64,000 nt of DNA from Rubrivivax sp. (lineage in GTDB: Bacteria > Pseudomonadota > Gammaproteobacteria > Burkholderiales > Burkholderiaceae_C), in the NCBI GenBank assembly GCA_030681795.1, contig JAUXRG010000020.1:82869-146868 (forward strand), in the 5' to 3' direction. The position numbers and the translations under genes are program-made. Positions 16,141 through 24,806 of the stretch are shown piece after piece. Position 1 is the first letter of the stretch. Each line of letters opens with the position of its first letter. Under the pieces are notes generated by a model. The model worked only from the letters and a program-made list of their open reading frames with translations, was not told the DNA's origin and did not search any database.

Positions 16141-18924
16141 TCAGGTGCCGCCCAGCGCCCTTTGGCGCCGCCGCAAATCGACCCGATCGATCGCCTGCAG
16201 GATCGACTCGTTGGACAGGAAATGCTGCTGAGAGCTGGCCACCGACTGCAATGCCGAGATCAACTCGGATTCGTCCAAGTTTAAGCCCACCATGTGGTCC
16301 AGTAGACGCGCGCCGTCGGACGGCACGGTCGGCTGTCGGAGCGCCTCGACGCAGGCTCGCAGATGGGCGCGGAGCGCCTCCTGGTCTGCTGCCTCGGTAG
16401 CGCGCCGGGTGAGCGCGCCGAGGCGCAGGCGCGCAAAGGCACGGATGGCCCCTTCGGCCAGCGCGGTGAGCGCTAGCGCCGAGACTATGCGCGGCCAGGA
16501 TGGCATCGGCAGGCTGGTCGCGGCTACATAGGCCAGGATGACAACCGGTGTGGCGAAAGTGAATAACACGGCCACGCGATGCCAGGCCGGCAGGGCCAAG
16601 CCGACGCGGAAGTAGCGCGTCAATGAGTTGCGCAACCACACGCCGCGTCGATAAATTGGCGAGACCGACAGGTGGTAGAAGAACAACGCGATGGTGATGC
16701 GCTGCGCCGTCAGCACTGGCAGCATGGCGAACGACAGACTGCACATCAGCACGATCGCCAGGGTCGTGCGCCAGCCGCCGACCAAGCCAGCAATGAGCGT
16801 CAGGGCAAACAGCGCCCCGGCCAGCGAAAGCTGCGCCGGGACTTGCTGCAGCTCGGCGGCCGTGAAGAAGCCCACGTATGGCGAGAGGCTGAGCACGACC
16901 AGTAGGACCATGGCCACAAGGGCCAACATAACTGCGACGTCGGTCAACAGAGCGCGCAGTGCGTTGCGCCGAGCCTTCTTCGGCGCCGCCCGCAAAAGCG
17001 CGGACCATGACAGCCCCTTGACGGCGAACAGACGGGTCAACAGTCTGCGTTCGGACTTCGAGCCCAGGAGGGCGGCCAGGATCGTGCTGAACTCCGGGCT
17101 GCCGAAGTCGGCTTCGTCGATAGCCGCAAAGACCTCGCTCGCCAGCCAGTCAGAGTCCGTGGTGGCCAACGCAGCCAGCGCCGGGTGTGAATGGCGGATT
17201 GCAATGCCGCGCAGCGAGCGCGCCAAGCGCACCCGCTCGATTAGGCTGCCCTTGCTCGGAATCGCCATCACCAGCGGCGCGAGCCATTCAAACAGCTCGG
17301 ACGAGACCGCTGCTTCCCGCTGCCGCATGCAGGCCAAGGCCAGTTCCAGCGCCACGATGCCGTTCAGGCGAAGCTCCTGGGAGTCGTCGACCTGGGTCGG
17401 CGGTGGAGCATCGCCGATCCGCAGATGCAACACCGACAGGTAGCGGGGGTCGATCGCAAGCACGACCCTTTTGATCAAGGCCTCAGGCTCGGCCGTGATT
17501 GCCGCCCGCAACACCAGGGTCTCGCGCCACCAAGGGTTGGTCAAGTGGTCGCGCTCGATCGCCAGCATCTGGTCCTGCCGGTCCCAGTGGAGTGCCGCCA
17601 AGTATTCGAGCAGGCGGTGGTGCTCGAATCGCACCGCGCCGTCGGCCTCTTCGCGCAGCAAGCCGCAGTGCACGCCGATTTCCAGCGCCTCCGTGGAAAC
17701 TTTGGCTTGCGCGGTGGATCCTTCGGGCCGGCGCAGATAGGTCCCCAGGTTGTTCTGCAGCGCGTCGAAGGCCATCGCCTGCCATGCGGCGAGGACCTCA
17801 GCCTGTCGGGCTGGCGTGAGCTTGCGGCGCGCGCCTTCGATGGCCAGCCGGCGGCTGACGTAGTTGTCGAACAACTCGGCCTGCGCCGCAGGAACCCGCC
17901 CGCCTGTGGCGAAGAAGTAGTTCGCCACCAGCTTGAGCGAGAAAGGATTGGTCGCAAACCGATACATCGGATGGCCGGGATCGGCCAGTGCCGTGTAGGC
18001 CCGGTGCACGGCAGGGTCGGCCGCGGCAACGCCCAGCCGGCTCGCATAGAGTGCCCAGTGCTTGTCCAGGTAGGCGCGGATGTGTGATGGACGGAACGGC
18101 TCGACGATCAGTTCGGCATGCGGTAGCGCGCCGGTGTACTCACGGCGGCGGCAGGCGATGACGACACGGTTGCGCCCGCCATGTTCGACCAGGAAGCGCT
18201 TGATCTGCTCCACGCGCTCGGCGTAGTGCCGGGTCGGCATCTCGTCCATCGCGTCCAACAGCAGAAAGATGCGGCCCTGCGCGAGCGCATCGTCCAGCAC
18301 CGACAGCACGACCTCGCCGCGTGGCACCGCTTGCTTCAACTCATCCTTCACGAACTGGGCGAATCGCTCTGGGAGGCCGCCCTTGCCAATTTGCCGGTAG
18401 CGCCCCAGATGCAGATAGACGGGTAGCAGGGGCATCGCGTTGACATAAACCGGCTGTGCCGCGAGCGACTGCGCCAAGTGCCTGAGCGTGACGCTTTTGC
18501 CGCTGCCCGGGTCGCCCAGGAGCACGATAGTCTGGCGGGCGTCGCGCAGCGCCGCCGTCACGTCGCCGACCCGGCGCGCGGCGTCGCTGCCCGTGATCTC
18601 TCCCGGCGTGAGGCCCAAGGTGTCGGCGGCCTTGGCGCGCCGGAACACGTAGCGCAGGTTGATCTGCGCCTCGTCCACAACGCGCCCTTCGCCGGGCGTG
18701 AACTCGTCGGCCGCGTAACCCAACGGGCGGTTCAGCTCCGACATGTAGGGTCCAACTGCCGCCAAATAGGCCAGCTCCTTATCTTGCGGCAGGCCATCGC
18801 CGGCCTCCTTGCGTGCCCGTGTGCGCCAGTGGCGCAGAAAGAGAAACATGCCGAATGCTGCCGCCGGCAGCGCCACCAGCGCGGCAGCGATGCTCAGCCA
18901 GTCTCTTACGTCGGTGTGCGTCAT
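16141..18924 (-). CDS. Membrane-anchored NACHT-type STAND NTPase
   Basis: 927 residues from ATG 18924, chosen because GGAGGAGGGG stands immediately before it. Residues 9-31 form a transmembrane anchor. The NTPase has Walker A GDPGSGKS (137-144) and Walker B RIFLLLDAMDE (218-228) with the acidic D-x-x-D/E pattern of NACHT proteins, then a winged-helix/HEAT-like helical middle (about 300-640). Residues about 659-830 carry four to six further hydrophobic segments, and a soluble helical tail ends the protein. NACHT NTPases oligomerise on sensing a ligand; many bacterial ones act in phage defence, with the fused domain as effector, so a membrane-disrupting or membrane-sensing role is plausible but inferred. 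It is a single-gene unit between two 103-bp repeats, with transposase debris beside it, suggesting acquisition as cargo. Confidence 0.85.
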   Translation of the reverse strand: MTHTDVRDWLSIAAALVALPAAAFGMFLFLRHWRTRARKEAGDGLPQDKELAYLAAVGPYMSELNRPLGYAADEFTPGEGRVVDEAQINLRYVFRRAKAADTLGLTPGEITGSDAARRVGDVTAALRDARQTIVLLGDPGSGKSVTLRHLAQSLAAQPVYVNAMPLLPVYLHLGRYRQIGKGGLPERFAQFVKDELKQAVPRGEVVLSVLDDALAQGRIFLLLDAMDEMPTRHYAERVEQIKRFLVEHGGRNRVVIACRRREYTGALPHAELIVEPFRPSHIRAYLDKHWALYASRLGVAAADPAVHRAYTALADPGHPMYRFATNPFSLKLVANYFFATGGRVPAAQAELFDNYVSRRLAIEGARRKLTPARQAEVLAAWQAMAFDALQNNLGTYLRRPEGSTAQAKVSTEALEIGVHCGLLREEADGAVRFEHHRLLEYLAALHWDRQDQMLAIERDHLTNPWWRETLVLRAAITAEPEALIKRVVLAIDPRYLSVLHLRIGDAPPPTQVDDSQELRLNGIVALELALACMRQREAAVSSELFEWLAPLVMAIPSKGSLIERVRLARSLRGIAIRHSHPALAALATTDSDWLASEVFAAIDEADFGSPEFSTILAALLGSKSERRLLTRLFAVKGLSWSALLRAAPKKARRNALRALLTDVAVMLALVAMVLLVVLSLSPYVGFFTAAELQQVPAQLSLAGALFALTLIAGLVGGWRTTLAIVLMCSLSFAMLPVLTAQRITIALFFYHLSVSPIYRRGVWLRNSLTRYFRVGLALPAWHRVAVLFTFATPVVILAYVAATSLPMPSWPRIVSALALTALAEGAIRAFARLRLGALTRRATEAADQEALRAHLRACVEALRQPTVPSDGARLLDHMVGLNLDESELISALQSVASSQQHFLSNESILQAIDRVDLRRRQRALGGT

Positions 18925-19235
18925 CCCCTCCTCCGCATCAGGCGTCGGCCGTGTCGGCGCGTCGCCAGAGTGTCGCCGACGAATAGGCGTGCGAGCAACG
19001 GCACGCCGTAGGGAGCCGTGGCTCAGCGGGCGCATAGCTGGCTCGAGGCCGGACTGTGTCCTGGCGCGTCGGTCACCGCATTGCCCCACGCCACGGTCTC
19101 CCCCAACGTCGTGAGCGACGCGCCTACGGGAAAACCACGCCGACCAGGGTCGTGGGCCTGAGCTCACCTTTTCGGCCGCTGACAGCCTCGTGCGGCGCGT
19201 GTGTCAACGACGGTGCGCGCCTGATGCGCGGATGC
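18925..19235. other. Upstream region of the NACHT gene
   Basis: About 310 bases with no supported gene. It should hold the promoter of the NACHT gene; no clear boxes are seen. The in-frame extension of the NACHT frame to 19167 is Arg-rich and unlike protein. Confidence 0.45.
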
Positions 19236-19665
19236 TGCTCAGCCAGCTTGAAGACGTCCCGGCTCGTGCGCCGTGGCCATAGGCGGCCGGGCCTGCAATC
19301 CAGGTGCTTGAGGATCTCCTTGACAACCTTCCACTCCAGGATGGCCTCGATGATCTTCAGCGCGCCGGAAAGCTGCCGGCAGCGGGCGACGGCAAATGGC
19401 CGTCCAGTGCCGGCCGCGGAAGTCAGCTGTCTGGCTGCGCAGCGCGGATGTCAACTGTGCGGCGGTGAGATCGCGCGCCCCGCTGTCGCTGGCCGACCCA
19501 TCTGCGACCTTCGCGGGGACGATTTCGTTGCCGAGAAGCTGTCGTTCAGCGGTGAGAAGGATCCGGGCATGAATCCAACGCTAATACTGCTCGACTGCGG
19601 CCATCCGATGCACGAACTCCAGCGGCGACATCACCAAGTGCGTGGTGCCGTCGCGCCACGCCACG
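19236..19665 (-). pseudogene. Remnant of an IS91-family transposase, interrupted by the 103-bp repeat
   Basis: Two conserved pieces in the same strand and order. About 19590-19665 reads WRDGTTHLVMSPLEFVHRMA, the conserved block of IS91-type Y2 transposases, and then meets TAG. About 19236-19376 reads GALKIIEAILEWKVVKEIL, the C-terminal block of the same family, in another frame. The 103-bp repeat (19398-19500) lies between them. Stops and frame changes show that it is dead. The N-terminal catalytic part is absent. Confidence 0.65.
19398..19500 (+). repeat. 103-bp direct repeat, right copy
   Basis: Exact copy of 15781-15883 in the same orientation, lying upstream of the NACHT gene and inside the IS91 transposase remnant. 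Perfect identity over 103 bases implies recent duplication, gene conversion or recombination between the copies. Confidence 0.9.
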
Positions 19666-20136
19666 CCATAGATTAGCGCCGCCACCGAGGACTTGGCCGT
19701 CGTCGTGGCCGACTCCCGCTCACCGCTCCGAACTTTCCGTGCCCCGCCCGCCACAATCCCGGCGCGAGCTCTGCCGCTGCTCTAGCCGTCCTGAGCGCCT
19801 ACCGAGAATCGATGTCATCGGATTCAGGAACTGCCCGGGGGTGGTGCTCGCCTGGCAATTGCCGCTGCGCGCAATCTGGCCAACTTCTCGGGGTGCTCGG
19901 GGTGCCTTGGGCACCTTGACGAGCCCATTTTCCTTTTGCAGGATGCACGCGCACCTGCTCAATTGACCGCTCGGCGTTCTTAGCCTACTTTCCCATTGAT
20001 CGAAACAGGGGTCCAAGGTTAGGTCCCTATCGCCCCGAACCCTCCCGAGCCGGCTGCTGTTGAACCGGCAGTTCATCGCGACGCTTCGAAGCGGGCACCT
20101 TGGCTCGGCCGGGCTACCTGGCGGTCGAGGCGACCC
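19666..20136. other. Gap between transposase remnant and sugar acid operon
   Basis: No gene recognised on either strand. The left end may hold further decayed transposase sequence, but I could not extend the match. No terminator with a T run is evident after the dehydrogenase stop at 20137. Confidence 0.45.
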
Positions 20137-21666
20137 CTAGGTGCCCAGGTCCCCGGGCAACAGCGCGTCGGGCATGTTCTGGTAGCACACGGGGCGAAGG
20201 AACCTGCGGATCGAGAGCGTGCCGACCGAGGTCGCGCCGAAGTTGGTCGAGGCCGGGTAGGGGCCGCCGTGGACCATGGCGTCGCAAACCTCGACCCCGG
20301 TCGGATAGCCGTTCGCCAGCACCCGGCCGGCCTTGCGCTCCAGCACCGGCATCAGCCGCTGGCCGAGCGCGGTGTCGCCGGCGTCGAGGTGCAGAGTGCA
20401 GGTCAGCTGGCCGTGCAGCGAGCGGGCCATCGCTTCCATCTCGCCATCGTCGTCCACCCGCACGATCAGGCCGAGCGGCCCGAAGACCTCCTCGCCCAGG
20501 ACCTCGTTCGCTAGCCACTCCTTGCCGGTGGTGGCGTAGAGGTAGGGCGCGGCGTTGCGCAGGTTGCAGGTGCTGGCAATCAACTCGCGCACCCCGGCCG
20601 TCGCCGCAATCCGGTCGCGGCCCTGGCGGTAGGCGGCGGCGATGCCGTTGGTCAGCATAGTCTGCGCGCCGATCGGCTCCAGCGCCTTCGTCATGGCGTC
20701 GATGAAGGCGTCGGCCTCCGGGCTGTCGATCAGGACCGCGATGCCGGGGTTGGTGCAGAACTGCCCCGCGCCCATGGTCAGCGATCCGGCCCAGCCCGCG
20801 GCGATGGCCGCGCCGCGGGCCTTCAGCGCATGTGGAAGCAGGAACATCGGGTTGACCGAGCCGAGCTCGCCGAAGAACGGGATCGGGTCGGGCCGCCCGG
20901 CGCAGAGGTCGAAGAGCGCGCGGCCGCCGGCCAACGACCCGGTGAAGCCCACGGCGCGGATGAAGGGGTGCTGGACCAGCGACGTGCCGACGTCGCGCTT
21001 TCCGCCCTGGATAAGGCTGAAGACGCCGGCGTGCACGCCGCAGGCCTTGATCGCGTCGTGGATCGCCTCGGCCACGATCTCTGCGGTGCCGGCGTGGGCC
21101 GAGTGGCCCTTGACCACAACCGGGCAACCGGCGGCGAGCGCGGCGGCGGTGTCGCCGCCCGCGGTCGAGAAGGCGAGGGGGAAGTTCGAGGCGCCGAAGA
21201 CCGCGACCGGGCCGATCGGTCGCTGGACCATCTTGATGTCCGGCCGCGGCAGGGGCTGGCGGTCGGGAAGCGCCGCATCGTGCCGGCGGTCGAGGTAGTC
21301 GCCGTTCAGGATGTGGCTCGCGAAGAGCCTCAGCTGGCCGACGGTTCGCCCACGCTCGCCCTGGAGCCGCGCCACAGGCAGGCCGGTTTCCTGCGTGCCG
21401 ATCTCGGTGATTGCCCCGGCGCGGGCCTCGATCTCGTCGGCGATTCGGTTCAGGAACGCGGCGCGGTCGGCCCGGGTGGAATAGCCGTAGCTCCAGAACG
21501 CCTCCTCAGCCGCGCGCGCCGCCGCGTCGACATGTGCCGGCGTACCGACCGAGAAGTCATGCGCAGACCCGTGGGCGGGGGCCGAGGAGAATCGTGCCTC
21601 TCCGGCGACCCATTCGCCTGCGATCAAGTGGCGTCCGTGCGGTGTAAAGGTGGTCTTGTCTAGCAT
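20137..21666 (-). CDS. Alpha-ketoglutaric semialdehyde dehydrogenase (2,5-dioxovalerate dehydrogenase)
   Basis: 509 residues, an aldehyde dehydrogenase of the KGSADH group. It oxidises 2,5-dioxopentanoate to 2-oxoglutarate with NAD(P)+, the last step of the non-phosphorylating pentose and hexarate pathways. Visible residues are Asn161 in GASNFPLAFS (oxyanion), Glu267 in FFGELGSVNP (general base) and Cys304 in GAGQFCTNPG (nucleophile). GASNFPLAFSTAGGDTAAAL and the length of about 510-525 residues are characteristic of KGSADH as opposed to other aldehyde dehydrogenases. It starts 11 bases after the upstream dehydratase gene, so it is the third gene of the operon and takes the product of both dehydratases. 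Confidence 0.92.
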   Translation of the reverse strand: MLDKTTFTPHGRHLIAGEWVAGEARFSSAPAHGSAHDFSVGTPAHVDAAARAAEEAFWSYGYSTRADRAAFLNRIADEIEARAGAITEIGTQETGLPVARLQGERGRTVGQLRLFASHILNGDYLDRRHDAALPDRQPLPRPDIKMVQRPIGPVAVFGASNFPLAFSTAGGDTAAALAAGCPVVVKGHSAHAGTAEIVAEAIHDAIKACGVHAGVFSLIQGGKRDVGTSLVQHPFIRAVGFTGSLAGGRALFDLCAGRPDPIPFFGELGSVNPMFLLPHALKARGAAIAAGWAGSLTMGAGQFCTNPGIAVLIDSPEADAFIDAMTKALEPIGAQTMLTNGIAAAYRQGRDRIAATAGVRELIASTCNLRNAAPYLYATTGKEWLANEVLGEEVFGPLGLIVRVDDDGEMEAMARSLHGQLTCTLHLDAGDTALGQRLMPVLERKAGRVLANGYPTGVEVCDAMVHGGPYPASTNFGATSVGTLSIRRFLRPVCYQNMPDALLPGDLGT

Positions 21667-21677
21667 CTGATCCCCAT

Positions 21678-22823
21678 TCAAAGCAGGTTGCGGCCGGCGA
21701 GGTTGCGCATCAGCGCGGCCAGCCCGAAGGTCCATTCCGGGCATTCGGTCGAGAGCCGAACGGTGTTCGTCAGCGCCCCCAGCCCGTGGCAGGCGATAGT
21801 CACCACGTCGCCCAGCTTGTGGGTGAAGCCCTGGCCGGGCACGTCGCGGTCCTCGGTCGGCGCGAAGAGCGTGCCGAGGAACAGCACGAGGCCGTCGGGG
21901 TACTGGTGGTGCCGCCCGACGGTCTGGCGCACGATGTCGGCCGGATCGCGGCTGATTTCGGCCATCCGCGACTGGCCGTTCAGGACGAAGCCGTCCGGGC
22001 CCTCGACCGTCAGCTCCAGCACCGCCTGGCGCATGTCGGCCATGGTGTAGGTCTGGTCGAAGAGCCGAAACATCGGGCCGATGGCGCACGACGCGTTGTT
22101 GTCCTTGGCCTTCGAGAGCAGCAGCGCCGAGCGCCCTTCGAAGTCGCGCAGGTTAACGTCGTTTCCGAGCGTCGCCGCGGGGACCTGACCGCGCGAGTTC
22201 ACCGCCAGCACAATCTCGGGCTCGGGGTTGTTCCAGACCGACTTGGGGTGCAGGCCGATGTCGGCGCCCCAGCCGACCGAGCTGAGCGTTTGGGACTTCG
22301 AGAATACCTCCGCGTCGGGGCCGATGCCGACCTCGAGGTACTGGCTCCACAGCCCCTCGGCGATCAGCGCAGCCTTGGCGGCCATCGCCTGGTCCGACCC
22401 CGGCACGATGTTAGTCAGACTCGCGCCGATGCGCGCGCCGATCCGGCGCCGGATTGCGTCGGCCTTTTCGGGGTCGCCGGCGGCCTTCTCCTCGATCACC
22501 CGCTCGACCATCGACTTTGCGAAGGTCACACCCGAGGCCTTGACTGCCTGCAAATCGCAGGGGGCGAGGACGGCAAGCTCGCCGGGATCGCCGTGGTCGG
22601 GGGCGACGTCGGGCAGGGCGCAGACGATCTCGCCCGTCGCGTGGCGGACGTGGTCGGCGGGGTCATCCAGTTCGAAGACGTCGCGCACCGTGGGCGCGGT
22701 CCGCGAGGTGATGTCGACGAGTTCGCCGCCGCGGAGCGTCACCACGCAGGGGCCGATCCCGGGCCGCCAGACGCGGCCAAGCCAGAGGCCGTGGGCTTCG
22801 TCTTCGCTGAGGTGCAGGCGCAT
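21678..22823 (-). CDS. FAH-family 2-keto-3-deoxy sugar acid dehydratase, XylX-like
   Basis: 381 residues with the C-terminal fumarylacetoacetate-hydrolase fold. The segments GVTFAKSMVERVIEEKAAGD, GLWSQYLEVGIGPDAE, WNNPEPEIVL, NDVNLRDFEGRSALLLSKAK and HQYPDGLVLFLGTLFAPTED closely follow XylX-type 2-keto-3-deoxy-D-xylonate dehydratases. The expected reaction removes water from the keto-deoxy pentonate to give alpha-ketoglutaric semialdehyde, the substrate of the next gene's enzyme. True fumarylacetoacetases lack these blocks, and tyrosine-degradation neighbours are absent. It lies 2 bases after the AraD-like gene and 11 before the dehydrogenase gene, all on one strand. Whether D-xylonate or L-arabinonate derivatives are preferred cannot be read. 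Confidence 0.85.
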   Translation of the reverse strand: MRLHLSEDEAHGLWLGRVWRPGIGPCVVTLRGGELVDITSRTAPTVRDVFELDDPADHVRHATGEIVCALPDVAPDHGDPGELAVLAPCDLQAVKASGVTFAKSMVERVIEEKAAGDPEKADAIRRRIGARIGASLTNIVPGSDQAMAAKAALIAEGLWSQYLEVGIGPDAEVFSKSQTLSSVGWGADIGLHPKSVWNNPEPEIVLAVNSRGQVPAATLGNDVNLRDFEGRSALLLSKAKDNNASCAIGPMFRLFDQTYTMADMRQAVLELTVEGPDGFVLNGQSRMAEISRDPADIVRQTVGRHHQYPDGLVLFLGTLFAPTEDRDVPGQGFTHKLGDVVTIACHGLGALTNTVRLSTECPEWTFGLAALMRNLAGRNLL

Positions 22824-22825
22824 GG

Positions 22826-23746
22826 TCAGTGTCCCCAGGTAAGCGCGAGCGGGTTCGCCTCGCTCGCAAGTTCCAGCAGCTGCGCCCGGGTGTCGGGGTG
22901 CAGCGGGCGGGTCGGGTGGCGGACGTGCTCGGACCGGATCACCTTGCCCTCGGCCATCACCGCCTTGCAGGACCGCCAGCCGCACTGGCGGTTCTCGAAA
23001 TTGATGAGCGGAAGCAGGCGGCTGTAGGTCGAAGCGGCGGAGGTCCGGTCGCAGGCGAGGTAAGCGTCGATCGCCGGCTTGATGAGGTCTGGCAGCGTCG
23101 CCGAGGTCATCGAGCCGGTCGCCCCGGCGTCGAGGTCGGCCATCAGCGTGATCGCCTCCTCGCCGTCGAAGGGGCCCTCGATGGCGTCGCCCCCCGCCGC
23201 GATCAGGGCGCGCAGCTTGGCCGCCGCCTGCGGGGTCTCGATCTTGAAGAGCTTCACCTCCTCGATCTCTCTTGCCATTCGCACGAGAAAGGGGACGGAG
23301 AGCGTGACGCCCGAAATCGGCGCGTCCTGGACCATGATCGGGACTCGGCCCGCCGCCCCGGCGCGGGCAAAGTGCTCGAAGGTCGCCTCCTCGTCGGCGC
23401 GCAGCAGCGCTCCGTGGTAGGGCGGCATCATCATCACCATCGCCGCACCCATGGCGGCGGCCTCGTGGGCTCGGGCCTCGACGACCTGGGTGGCGAAGTG
23501 GCTGATTGTGACGATCACAGGCACCCGGCCGGCGGCGCGCTCGAGGCAGACGCGGGTCAGGACCGCGCGCTCCTCGTCGGTCAGCAGGAACTGCTCGGAG
23601 AAGTTGGCCAGGATGCAGATCCCCGTCACCCCCTGGTCGACCATGCAGTCGATCACCCGCTCCATGCCTGGAATGTCGAGGCTGCCGTCCTCGTTGAAGG
23701 GCGTAGGCGCCACCGGCCAGATGCCCGCATAAGGTCTTGTCGTCAT
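22826..23746 (-). CDS. DHDPS-family L-2-keto-3-deoxyarabonate dehydratase (AraD-like)
   Basis: 306 residues of the dihydrodipicolinate synthase superfamily (TIM barrel). Lys168 in LFKIETP is the Schiff-base lysine, and Tyr110 in MPPYHGA the conserved tyrosine. The segments GICILANFSEQFLLTDEER, PVIVTISHFATQVVEAR and DAIEGPFDGEEAITLMADL agree closely with the Azospirillum-type L-2-keto-3-deoxyarabonate dehydratase, which makes alpha-ketoglutaric semialdehyde. The start at 23746 was chosen for the family N-terminus (MTTRPYAGIWPVAPTPF). The open frame extends upstream into the UxaA-like pseudogene, so the native upstream stop has been lost or lies in another frame. First intact gene of the operon. 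Confidence 0.9.
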   Translation of the reverse strand: MTTRPYAGIWPVAPTPFNEDGSLDIPGMERVIDCMVDQGVTGICILANFSEQFLLTDEERAVLTRVCLERAAGRVPVIVTISHFATQVVEARAHEAAAMGAAMVMMMPPYHGALLRADEEATFEHFARAGAAGRVPIMVQDAPISGVTLSVPFLVRMAREIEEVKLFKIETPQAAAKLRALIAAGGDAIEGPFDGEEAITLMADLDAGATGSMTSATLPDLIKPAIDAYLACDRTSAASTYSRLLPLINFENRQCGWRSCKAVMAEGKVIRSEHVRHPTRPLHPDTRAQLLELASEANPLALTWGH

Positions 23747-23761
23747 GGGCTTACCCCCCGT

Positions 23762-24196
23762 TACTCCGATCGGCCACGACGCGAATTCCTCGACCCCCAC
23801 GCCCAGCACCTCGCTCTTCGAGCGCTTGCCGCTGGCGACGTCCAGGAGCTAATGGAAGATCGCCGCGCCCATCTCGTCGAGTGTGGCTTCGCCGTCGATC
23901 ACGGTGCCGCAGTTGATGTCCATATCCCCTTCCTCGCGCGGTACGTCGGGGTGTTGCTGGCCAGCTTGATCGTTGGCGCAGGGTAGGAGCCGAAGCGCGA
24001 GCCCCACCCGGTGGTGAAGGCGATCAGGTTGGCCCCGCCGGCGATCTGGCCGGCGGCCGCGCCTGGATCATAGCCCGGCGTGTCCATGATGACGAGGCCG
24101 CCTTCGGTCACAGGCGCAGCGTATCGGTCGACAGCGTCGATGCCCGTCGAGCCGCCTTTCTTCGCCCCGCCAAGGGCCTTCTCGATGACGCACCGG
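23762..24196 (-). pseudogene. Decaying UxaA-family dehydratase, C-terminal part only
   Basis: The minus strand encodes the C-terminal third of a UxaA/GarD-type (altronate/galactarate) dehydratase. It begins GGSTGIDAVD, then VTEGGLVIMDTPGYDPG, GGANLIAFTTGWGSRFGSYP and APTIKLASNTPTYRAR. A frameshift follows near 23944; the next frame reads EEGDMDINCGTVIDGEATLD, reaches a TAG where Glu is expected (IFH-stop-LLDVASGKRSKSE), and continues to GVEEFASWPIGV. The 5' two thirds are missing, cut at about 24196, where transposase sequence begins. One frameshift, one nonsense codon and a truncation make it non-functional. It was presumably the first gene of the sugar acid operon. Confidence 0.8.
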
Positions 24197-24427
24197 CTCT
24201 CGCGCCGGCGCCCTGGGCGGCGGCTGCGGTTCCAACCCCAGGTGCGTGAGGATCTTCTCGATCACCGGCCTCTCCAGGATGGCGGTGATGATCTTGAGCT
24301 CCCCGCCACCGCAGTTCGGACAGTGTTCCATGTCGATCTCAAACACGCGCTTGAGCAGGCGGGCCCGGCTGATGCTTGCGTGATCGCTGAGCCACCCGTC
24401 AGCAGCCGGTGGCGGCTGACTGTTCAT
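24197..24427 (-). pseudogene. C-terminal remnant of an IS91-family transposase
   Basis: Reads RARLLKRVFEIDMEHCPNCG, then ELKIITAILERPVIEKILTH and LGLEPQPPPRAPARE, the zinc-knuckle (CPNCGG) and C-terminal block of IS91-type transposases. The catalytic region is absent upstream, and the reading frame runs directly into the UxaA remnant at about 24196. A second, more decayed copy of the same family lies at 19236-19665 on the same strand, so the sugar acid genes lie between two IS91-type remnants. Confidence 0.75.
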
Positions 24428-24806
24428 GGCCGAGCACCGCCTGCCACGACCGACAGGTAGCTGGCCGCTCAGCTTGAGGGTCAGCTCTACGGCAGTGGGA
24501 TCACGGGGAGGGTCGGCTCAAGTCGACCCAATCCAGTCGAACAACCGCTCCAGTTCGCAGGAGCAAAGCCGACCTTCAGGTCACTGCCAGCTTCAGCGTT
24601 CGCTCTGACTTATCTCTTGCGGCAGCTGGGCAGCCCGTTTACCAATCGTGAATGGCTGGCATAGGTGCTGGCTCCCGCAGCGGCGACCCAAAACGAATGT
24701 CAATGGCATGACCTCGAGTGCGATGTTGCTCTGGGCGCGGGACCGGAAGCATGTGGCATCGCCCATGTTGGAAGCGAACCAAACCCGAAGCGGCGTCGGC
24801 CGGCGA
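24428..24806. other. Gap between transposase remnant and gamma-glutamyltransferase gene
   Basis: No gene recognised. The right end should contain the transcription end of the leftward gamma-glutamyltransferase operon. No clear stem followed by T residues was found. Confidence 0.45.

Noticed and set aside
21678..22823. Fumarylacetoacetase of tyrosine degradation
   Set aside because: Sequence blocks and neighbours match XylX-type keto-deoxy acid dehydratases; no tyrosine pathway genes nearby.
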